64,000 bases of DNA from Dipetalonema caudispina (taxonomy: Eukaryota > Nematoda > Chromadorea > Rhabditida > Onchocercidae): the NCBI GenBank assembly GCA_013365325.1, contig JABVXV010000062.1:62001-126000 (forward strand). The letters run 5' to 3'. Shown piece by piece: positions 56,201-64,000 of the stretch. The stretch's first letter is position 1. Each line of letters opens with the position of its first letter. The notes beneath the pieces are model-generated. The model ran no database searches. It was given only the letters and a program-made list of their open reading frames with translations, and had not been told where the DNA came from. A program made the position numbers and the translations under genes.

Positions 56201-57409
56201 TTATCCTTAATTTTTGATACTTTGCTACCATCTCATTTACATGTACGTATCTATACTTTTTAATCGAATTCGTTTGTCTTTTTAATTCTATTCGCTGCTT
56301 GTTTATCAGTCTTTTTTTTATAATGCATGTCAAATTATGTGAAACACCTCACCAGTCTGCAATTCTAGATTTATTAAGTAGGGATTATGATAAGACTTAA
56401 CTGTTTATTTAATTTACTCGCGCTACATGCATTGCAGGAATTTTCAAAAATTAAAGATTTGCTTTCGGAAATCACGGAACAAATACCAATTACAAAATCG
56501 GTTCAGAAAACTTTTTGGAGCACGGTTATATATTGTACATTTAATGCACTTGTCAAAGGGTATATTGCTTTCCAAAATTTGGATTTGGCTTAATGTTTAG
56601 TTTCTATAATTCTTATCACTCTAACTGTATTAAGTAAAGATGTATTGAATGAAACTTTATCACCTCAAATATTAAGAAAATTGGTTATTGTTGAGATTTT
56701 CTTGTACAAACTTCTGTTTGAAGCTATGGCGAATTTGGGAAGAAATGCTCAAATGAAGGCCGTGCATTAATGCAATTAGATTTTCAACAGTTAATTGCAA
56801 AACTCGAGCAGCTTGTCGATTTTATGCCCATCCCACACAAAGCATATGTTGAAAATTACATCAAAGCTTACTACTTGCCTGAAAGTTCGATGGAATCATG
56901 GATTCTGCAACACAGAGTAAGTAATATTCGTTGCTTTATTATAGATTTCGTGATAAATTTAAGAATTAAAACCTGAATTTTAAAGATCCAATTTTTTTTT
57001 CGCTGTAAGAAATGATTTTGATATACAGGAAGTTCAGTTTTTCATGTGTGCTCTTAACTGTACGCCTTTCCCATCCACAAGTATAAAATAAATCATCCAA
57101 CAATTTAGAACATGTAATTGCTTGCTGAAATTAGCTCTTTATCAAAATTCGCCGTTGTCAGCGTCTTTATTGAGAGGGTAATAACATTGAAAAGCCAGTA
57201 AATATTTTATACCAGTGCTTAGGTAAGCTTTTATTCTGAAAGATTGACTGAAGCAATTTGAGTATGTGCTTGTTTCATCTTCGATTTGATTGTTTCAGTC
57301 CATTTTTTTACAGGAATACACGACGAGCCAAATCATAACACTATTGAATGTGGCGACGCATATTTCGAAGAAAGCGCGCACCCGAATTATTAATGCACTC
57401 GAGGAATAA
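50249..57409 (+). CDS. vps-50: Syndetin / VPS50, EARP complex subunit
   Basis: Exons: 50249-50311, 50635-50703, 50776-50892, 51001-51200, 51508-51658, 51814-51896, 52293-52434, 52689-52823, 52902-53040, 53238-53388, 53565-53654, 53708-53807, 54056-54223, 54317-54381, 54730-54806, 54903-54994, 55097-55225, 55488-55585, 55700-55787, 55885-56043, 56438-56559, 56724-56916, 57314-57409. Phases agree throughout: 908 residues against about 964 in human. VPS50 replaces VPS54 in the VPS51-52-53 tether (EARP), which returns cargo from endosomes; in C. elegans it is needed for dense-core vesicle maturation. Diagnostic blocks: N-terminal [20 protein letters not shown] and [13 protein letters not shown] (coiled coil); LKGIKTL with [34 protein letters not shown] near residue 455; [16 protein letters not shown] and [18 protein letters not shown] in the C-terminal domain. 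The start exon encodes [21 protein letters not shown], in phase with the next exon. No broken codons were found. Confidence 0.93.
50704..50775 (+). other. 72-base segment in vps-50, read here as an intron but open in frame
   Basis: Starts GTATGT and ends TTTGCAG, contains a GCTAAC branch-like site, and both edges are phase 0. It has no stop and is a multiple of three, so retention would simply add 24 residues with a hydrophobic [11 protein letters not shown] core. That is unlike the rest of the syndetin N terminus, hence the intron call. Confidence 0.6.
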
Positions 57410-59635
57410 TAGAAGGATAAATCTGTTACGACTTTTTCTTGCATTTAACTTAAATACTTAAATTCGCCGTTGTCAGCTTCCATTATTTTTAGTCATTGTT
57501 GAATTGTTCGAATATTTTTCAGTAATGTGAATATCGCAATAGCTTCAACTCTTAAAAATCCGATTAAGAGATACTTTTCACTAAAAATCACTAAGATGAC
57601 ACTTGAAATTTCTTTTTTTGTGCCCTTAACAGAAGCCTTATTAACAGTTGATGGTTAAAAACAGATAGCGATTTGAACCTTTAACAATTTTATTTTTTCG
57701 AAGCTTTTTACTTTCAGCTTGCATATCCGGCACTAAAGAGAATTTTTAACGGCAATTATTGCACAAGGTTATATGTCACTTTTTACTGTTTTAAATTTTG
57801 TATTTGATTTATATACTTGTGAATTGCTTTCTTCCGTAAATAAGCTTGTGAACAAAAGGAAAATTTGCTGGTCCTGCTTTACTTTCTTGGCGTGAACTAT
57901 GATTCAGTTTCTGAACATTCCCGTAATTCTAGTCTCTTTTGATGAAAAAGTCGAACTTTGGAAAAGAGTTCTTTTTGTTTTTGAAATTCGAACAGTTAAC
58001 ATTATTGTGAATGTGATAGAGGGTGTTTGTTGCTATTTATTCTCTTGCTATGGAAATAAATTTCGATCTCGATTTTTGCACTGGTTAATCGTTTTGTCCA
58101 GTGGTTAGTTGTGCGGTTAGTTTTCTTTTTGGACATTTAAAGTGCAAATATAAGAGACATCAAAAATTGAAAATACTCGACGGGATATTTTCTTTTGCTG
58201 ATGGTGTCTTCTACATATTGGTAAAGAAAACGGAATATGAAGCAAAATTGAAAATGCTTAAAAGAATGAAATGAAAAAAAAAAATTATATTGGAAAGAAC
58301 AGACTGAAGAAAATTCATTATAAATTTCGATACTATTTTGTACTTCAGCTGTTTCATAGCACGATTTCGTTTTTCCCCTCACTCCATCTTTTCACACAGC
58401 ATCGATTCGAACAGCAGGAGCTGCATCATACGAGGCCGAATCATAAATCAATCCATACATTGATTTGTTAGTTTTCACATACTGTCTTTTTTATTTTTCA
58501 CCATTGTTTAATATTGCTGTGAAAGAATAAATTATGCATATTTGCTATATTTTAAACTTGCCATCCAAATATTACAGCCAAAAACTTACGACGAAGATGA
58601 ATGACGAATGAAGCACACGAATGTCAGGAAAGCGGAAAATTTTCCCTTGAAAATCGCATTTGTCAAAAGCAAACATATTACCAGTTGTTAGTTGTTAATA
58701 GACATTTCACACTTTTCCCCGATTCTATCGACTGTGTTTGTCCACATGCTTCATCTTCAGGAGCTAAAGTTTGTGGACAAAAAAAATGAGAGATGGACGT
58801 TCTCTGAGGAAGGTGAATTGCATCCTCAACAAGAGAGACTAACTAAAGGGACGAATTTCGGGAACTGACCAGATTTTAATTGCTTGACAACATTTTAATA
58901 TCTTAACAAGGAAAAAGTCTTAACATAGCCTTCATTGAGTGTCATATCTTCCCGGCATTTTGTAAAGAATAAATTTCATCATATCTTTCATCCAGTTATG
59001 TGATTATCCGCTTGTAATCCTTATATTGACAGAAGTGTCTCCATTGATGGTAAAAGCACAATTTTCAGGGTCGTCGAACTGCGAACTGTTTTCGATTGTC
59101 TTACGATTCCGTTTACAAAATAAATACTACTTAATTCTTTGATCGACTGTAGCCCGGTTAGTTGAGGGCGATTATCATTTGAAACTTAACAATTTTCAAA
59201 ACTTGCCCATTACATACTATTTTAAAAAGCACGTTGAAGCTGTCACTGTGGATATATATCAAAAGGATATGTTAGCAGGAGGTCAAAACTACGTTCTAAT
59301 CCATCTTTGTCACCTCATTTATCATGTTTGAAACTTTTAAACGGAGAATTCCTCACTTCCCTATATTTATAATTGAAATAAAATTTCTCCAACAAGAAGT
59401 ACTCTGAGATTTTCCAGAAAAGAATAGATTCTGTGTATTCCCCACGGCATAGCTTCACTATGAATATTGTAAATATTTTACATAAATATTTGAAATAAAT
59501 TTACATAACATTTATGAATCGAAAAATAGATCTGTAACTCAGCGCGAAAAGAGTACGCAGAATATGGAGGTGTCTCAATAATTACGTGTGTAGCAGAGAT
59601 AGAAAGAAGGGGAGGGGTTGCCGAGTTGCACAGAG
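57410..59635. other. Region downstream of vps-50, no confident gene
   Basis: Contains coding-like islands on the plus strand with no recognised family. One is 58601-58789 (62 codons, five Cys, including DCVCPHASSSGAKVCGQ). Another lies at about 59034-59100 (with KAQFSGSSNCELFSIVLRF), and a third at about 59155-59330 (with HVEAVTVDIYQKDMLAGGQ). The last two can be joined in phase by a 42-base GT-AG intron. They may be exons of an unplaced gene or remnants; evidence is too thin to call a CDS. Confidence 0.5.
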
Positions 59636-59656
59636 GAACCCACTCGAAGTTCGATG
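59636..59656 (+). promoter_or_regulatory. PSE-like promoter element of the variant U1 gene
   Basis: ACTCGAAGTTCGATG at 59642-59656 sits at -51 to -37 from the U1 5' end. The ordinary U1 gene has ACTCGGAGTTTGATG at exactly the same distance (13 of 15 identical), while the bases between it and the start differ. The spacing fits the proximal sequence element of snRNA genes. Named by position and conservation, not by a known consensus. Confidence 0.7.
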
Positions 59657-59692
59657 CATGGCGTCTTCGAATGGGTGCCAGCAAGAGCTCTT

Positions 59693-59856
59693 AAACTAAC
59701 CTTGCTGAGAGGCCTCTCGCGATCATGAAGGCGGGACCTCCATGGTGAGGCCCGGTCACTGCACTTCTCGATCGGGTTGACCCGTGTGGCAATCCCAAGT
59801 CGGGATTGGCCAGCAGCTTAATTTTTGCGTTTGGGGAAAGCGTTCGCGCTTCCCTG
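59693..59856 (+). ncRNA. U1: Variant U1 snRNA with altered 5' splice-site recognition sequence
   Basis: 164 bases that align along their whole length with the ordinary U1 at 60823-60986. The U1-70K loop (GATCATGAAGG, 59721-59731), Sm site (AATTTTTG, 59820-59827) and final stem-loop with a TTCG loop (59839-59842) are intact. The 5' end is AAACTAACCTT, not AAACTTACCTG: position 6 is A instead of T and position 11 is T instead of G, so it would pair fully with AAG|GTTAGT. Stem-loop II closes perfectly (CCCGGT 59751-59756 with ATCGGG 59771-59776) but its loop has ACTGCAC where U1A normally sees ATTGCAC. Stem-loop III is a perfect stem (AATCCC 59791 with GGGATT 59802). With the promoter element intact, a live gene is more likely than a pseudogene; expression is not shown. 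Confidence 0.88.
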
Positions 59857-60822
59857 TGGTCGGGTTAAGAGTTTGCATTGGGGTGGGTTGTGGTTCGTGC
59901 AAAGGTAGAGAAGGTGAGTAGTGGTGCGGGATAAGCAAGCTGTAGTATCAGGGGGGTTAAAAATTAATCATGCGGATGTAATTAGGGCAACTAGAGTTTG
60001 GTGATCCTAGAAAGTTCAAGTTAGTTAGCCTGGCGTGAGCTGCTAATTCTTTCCAACGGGGGAACTTGAAGAAGTAGAACCTTATTCATTAACTTGCTAA
60101 TTTCCAACTAAGTTATCCCGCATTTAGTATAAGACTAGTGATACGAAGATGGAAATTTAAAGGTACTAAAACCCATTGCTTCATGACCTGACGTGATTCT
60201 CAGTTATTCGCAAAGTTTGTTGTAACAAACACGGTCTGAGCAGAATCCAAATAAAACCGAAAGATGTAAGGGAGGTGTCTGATTTTTAGGTGAGGAAATG
60301 TTTATCGGTAGATCTTAGATTCCTGATTGAGGTTATGAAAACTTCTCACTTGATTCGTCTATGTCTTGATTTGAGCGATTGCATATGGATTTACTTCCTG
60401 TTCAGTAAAACAGAGATTGTAGATACAAATAGGTCAAGTTATGGCGTCTGTGACACAATAGTAAACATAGCAGTTCTTTTGGTAACATACGACACATATT
60501 GCTTTCTTGTGGAAGACGAATGTCCACAAATTTGTATGCTAGTTATAGGGTTGCACTCTGCCCGTGAACCTGAAGAGATAGAGTGATGATCTATTATAGA
60601 TCTACCTGTTATTTGTAGCTTGAGGTCTGAAAATTTCCCCCTGATTTCCTGTAGCCATGATCACACGAGCAATTAATCACATATCGAAAAATTAGTCGTG
60701 ACGTTCACCAATTTGCTGTGTAGGCCCTTACAACTCTGTTTGCATATCAGTAGTGCAGCATACGTACTTTTGAAGTTTACATGCCACTGACGGACTCATT
60801 AATATGTATTAAGCCTCCATAA
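59857..60822. other. Spacer between the two U1 genes
   Basis: The 3' ends of both U1 genes face this 0.97-kb spacer. A plus-strand frame at 60290-60586 (98 codons) is not low-complexity but has no recognised match or splice context. A short inverted repeat (TTCAAGTT 60015-60022, AACTTGAA 60063-60070) encloses a second small stem (TTAGC/GCTGCTAA), perhaps a small structured RNA. Nothing firmer can be said. Confidence 0.5.
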
Positions 60823-60986
60823 GCGGGGAAGCGCGGACGCTGTCCCCAAACGCAAAAATTTTGCTGTTGGCTGACCCCAACTCGGGATAGCCACACGGGT
60901 CAGCCGGACCGAGAAGTGCAATGGCCAAGCCTCACCATGGAGGTCCCGCCTTCGTGATCGCGAGATCCTCCCAGCCAGGTAAGTTT
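60823..60986 (-). ncRNA. U1: U1 snRNA (ordinary form)
   Basis: Reading the minus strand from 60986: AAACTTACCTGGCTGGG, the standard nematode U1 5' end that base-pairs with CAG|GTAAGT donors. Then the U1-70K loop GATCACGAAGG (60959-60949), the U1A loop ATTGCAC (60922-60916), the Sm site AATTTTTG (60860-60853) and a final stem-loop ending in CTTCCCCGC. Length is about 164 bases, as for human U1. It acts in the nucleus as the RNA of the U1 snRNP, defining 5' splice sites. Stem-loop II contains one T/C mismatch. Confidence 0.94.
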
Positions 60987-61022
60987 ATGAGCTGCCACAC
61001 TCAGGGATATCATTCTATGACA

Positions 61023-61043
61023 CATCAAACTCCGAGTGGTTCG
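61023..61043 (-). promoter_or_regulatory. PSE-like promoter element of the ordinary U1 gene
   Basis: On the minus strand this reads CGAACC followed by ACTCGGAGTTTGATG, the latter at -51 to -37 from the U1 5' end, matching the element of the variant U1 in sequence and spacing. Confidence 0.7.
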
Positions 61044-62010
61044 AAATCGAATTCTTAACAGCTATCGATACAAGAAGCGACATATAAGAGAGTGCTCTAA
61101 ATGAGGGGAGGCAGACAGCAATACGAATTGCCTTCCTCACATGTCCATTTAGTTAGTGACGACAATATTAATTGATTGCAACTAGAACTACAACTAATAC
61201 TGCCATCACTGTTATTAATAGCTCATTTTAGCATAATAAATTTGAAATCGAAAATTTGTATGCTAAAACCAAACTTGAAGAAGTTGGACATCATGTTAAT
61301 TTGTTAATTTTAAGTAAAATTATTCGATTTCATCCATCGATATGCGATGGTAATGAAGCGACCAATGATAATATTAAAAGTGAAATTTTCAGAAGATAAG
61401 TTAAGTGAATAGTGCGATTGTTAACTTTTTGTAGCTTATGTAAATATCATAAGATATTGGATGAGTTCTTTTTAGTTTCATTCCTTCTTGTCACGACTGC
61501 TCAAACATTCTCAAAATAACCAAATAAGCCAAAATATCTTCTTGTGTGGTAGTTCAAAAGTGTTTTCAAACTATATTAAATATCACAAGTAATAAGTTAA
61601 AAAAATGATTCGCAAGAAAAGCATTGTTAGGCGAAATTTTTGCCAACTGTTAACTGCTCTTAACATACTTTTGAAAGTTAAAATCTATATGACTTATTAT
61701 CCAATTTTATGTTTCATTAAATTATAATATCCAAAGCTACCAGATTGAAGTGTGTGAAATCTTAAGTTTAAGTAGCCTAGAATAATAATTACGGTATGCT
61801 AAATCTATGAAAATTTGAACTGAGATATTCCAAAACTTAGCAACATAATCGGCTATTCATTTATTTTTGAGCCAAGGAAATCCTGTCCAAATTTATTATT
61901 AAAATAGACTGCTATATGATTACGTCGTTTTCAAACTGGTTTACAATTTCTTAGTTTTAATAAATGTATGTATGTGTCTGTGTGTATGTGTGTGTATATG
62001 TATGTGAATA

Positions 62011-62053
<43 letters not shown>

Positions 62054-64000
62054 GTGTGTGTGTGTGTGTATCTGTTGATTATTGGATGTTCCATCTTTCA
62101 CCCGCTCTTGTGATGTTGAATTGGACGATTGCTTAATCATTTTTTTTTTTTTATGATATTTGAAAGGAAAGGAATGTCAATTTAGACTGGCATTTTTATT
62201 TTTGTAGTATTGTTATGATACTTTGGTTGATTTCAATTTACCGCTAATAAAATTTATGTGAATATCTATTTTTGTTTGTTGAAAGCTTTTATTATCTTAA
62301 GTAGTATTTATTGCACTAATATCAAAAATAAATCTCTTACATAATGCCTAGCAAGCAGATGATCGGAACTCATTTTAAAATTCTTAAATCTTATACGAGA
62401 AGGGATTGTTTAGTTGTTTAAATAATTCAAAGTTCAAATTAGCTTAGTTCGACAGTCTCTTCTCTTTTTTCTTTTCAATAAAAAGTTAAAAGGTTAGAGA
62501 CATGGAGACGCATGATAGATTCCTTACTTTTTATGTGTAATCGGTAAATCATCGATCCACTTTTATTAAAATAAGTAATTTGTTAAATTACTAAGCATCA
62601 AAACAAGCTGTATGATGCATTTTAAGCAAAACTCTTTGACAAAAGAAGTCAAAAGATACATGAAATTCGTTAATGGAAATGAGAAGGAAAGGATAGGTAG
62701 CCATTGATTCGGGTCAAAGGAAGTGGGACAAAATTTTCAGGCTATTTATTAAAGCTCCTGTTACAGTAGAATAGTTCGGGAAAATGCAGCTGGAATCATT
62801 GGAAAAGATAAAAAAAACAAGTTAACTCTGTCGTTTCCTCTTTTCCGGTTCGATTTTACGAAGCTTATGATAGTCATCTTTTTCATAGATTCCTGTCGAT
62901 TGTAACTTTTAAATACTAAAGAAAATACAAGATAAACAATTTTCATAATAGAATGTTTCTTTGAGTGGATTGATTTGCGATATCAGAACTTTGAATTTTG
63001 AAGTTTTCAACTCTTCAGTACTATCCACACAGTCAACATATTGAAATGAAACATCTGTTGTATAACTCCGAATCATAGTTTTTTAATTCGTTTTTTTTTT
63101 TTTGAAATTAATTAAGAAAGCTAGAGCAGATTATTTGTTACTCTTGCTATCTCTCCGGAAACTTTGAAAATAGTCACTTAGAACTTTTCTGTCACACTAA
63201 AGGATGTAAAGAACTCACTAAAAGCTGGAAATTCTGTTTTCGAAATTGAACTTCTCTCCTGATATTTTCTGGTTTCAGGTATTTTCAGGAAATCAAAAAA
63301 TATCTCCAATTATTCCATTGTAATCTTTCGATTTTTTTTTTCATAAAGTTAAACTAAGTCCAACATTGAGACAGACTTCGTTTGAAATTCACATGTCTAC
63401 ATTGCTATCTTTTTTTATACCTTTGGCATTTCCGGTTTATCAATATCTTTATTTTAACGGGATAATGTAAGAATGTAGTTCGAATGATTAACTTCTTTAG
63501 AAATCTTCAATTTTGTTTCAATTCCAAATGGTACTTTTTCCATTCATTTGCTTATGAAAAATTTCATTGGAATTTGATCTTTTCGAGGGGACAAATTATA
63601 AATGATGATCAGTGATGATCATACATATGTTTGTAGGATTATTTAATATGTTGATAAGTTATGGGATACTTCTTTTGCAGTTAATGTATTTTGAAAATGA
63701 ATTCTGAATAATTATGTTAGTAAGTATCAGGCAAGATTGTAATCCATCATCATAGATCTCAAAATCTTAGGATTCACTACTGAAATGATAGTTGGGATTT
63801 TTGGACACAGTTAAATATAAATATGCAAATGGCAGCATTTAGCAGTGTTGCAGTCCACAACTAAAAAACTTATAAATTTTGATATTTAATCAGCCTTTAA
63901 AATCCACCATAAAAAGTTTCCCATCCATAGCTTGAACACATTTCTTGATCCAATTGGTTCAAAAAAACTTTCACATCAAAGGAATAATTGAAGTAAGATT
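61044..64000. other. Right-hand region, no confident gene
   Basis: AT-rich sequence with few long homopolymers. No exon chain could be built on either strand. The minus-strand frame at 62140-61931 begins MIKQSSNSTSQERVKDGTS, which looks protein-like, then runs straight into a His-Ile repeat coded by the hexanucleotide microsatellite. No donor was found at the edge. The frame at 62946-62761 is not coding-like. Confidence 0.6.
61965..62070. repeat. (TGTATG)n microsatellite
   Basis: About 100 bases of TGTATG hexamers with TG-only interruptions. On the minus strand it reads as alternating His and Ile codons. Confidence 0.92.

Noticed and set aside
59478..59938. Minus-strand open frames over the variant U1 and its flank
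   Set aside because: They are antisense to an RNA gene and owe their openness to its GC-rich sequence.
59957..60080. Spliced-leader RNA or SmY gene between the two U1 genes
   Set aside because: No spliced-leader sequence and no Sm-type site could be found; only a weak 8-bp inverted repeat is present.

Overview
The window looks like nuclear DNA of a nematode. It is very AT-rich, full of A and T homopolymers, and its genes are split by GT-AG introns whose acceptors are mostly TTTCAG or TTTTAG. Protein matches are to animal families, with genes of the kind known in C. elegans. Long introns and base composition would suit a spirurid or filarial worm, but I cannot name the species.

Layout. (1) Positions 1-43036, minus strand: the 5' part of one very large gene, rebuilt here as 18 exons and 1062 codons with every splice phase consistent. 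It encodes an N-terminal PDZ domain, a long Ser/Thr/Asn-rich linker and a PH domain, the layout of ARHGAP21/23 RhoGAPs (C. elegans PAC-1). The RhoGAP domain must lie off the left edge. Introns of 8.3, 6.7, 8.9 and 4.4 kb make up most of this part. They hold simple repeats, two long hairpins and a possible internal first exon. (2) 43037-47363: intergenic, with a perfect DR1 nuclear-receptor-type element at 45310. (3) 47364-48915, minus strand: a five-exon Alba-domain gene, an RNase P/MRP p25 (RPP25) relative. (4) 48916-50248: a divergent promoter region with a GA tract and an unassigned coding-like exon. (5) 50249-57409, plus strand: a complete vps-50 (syndetin) gene of about 23 exons, encoding the EARP-specific subunit for endosomal recycling and dense-core vesicle maturation. 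(6) 57410-64000: no confident protein gene, but two U1 snRNA genes tail to tail. An ordinary U1 lies on the minus strand (60823-60986). A divergent U1 lies on the plus strand (59693-59856).

The most interesting item is the divergent U1. Its 5' end reads AAACTAACCTT instead of AAACTTACCTG, so it is perfectly complementary to an AAG|GTTAGT donor. Its Sm site, U1-70K loop and stem-loops are intact, and it shares a promoter block with the normal U1 at exactly the same distance from the 5' end (-51 to -37). Of the 43 donors modelled in this window, 12 have T at +3 and three are exactly GTTAGT. A second U1 with its own donor preference is therefore a testable idea.
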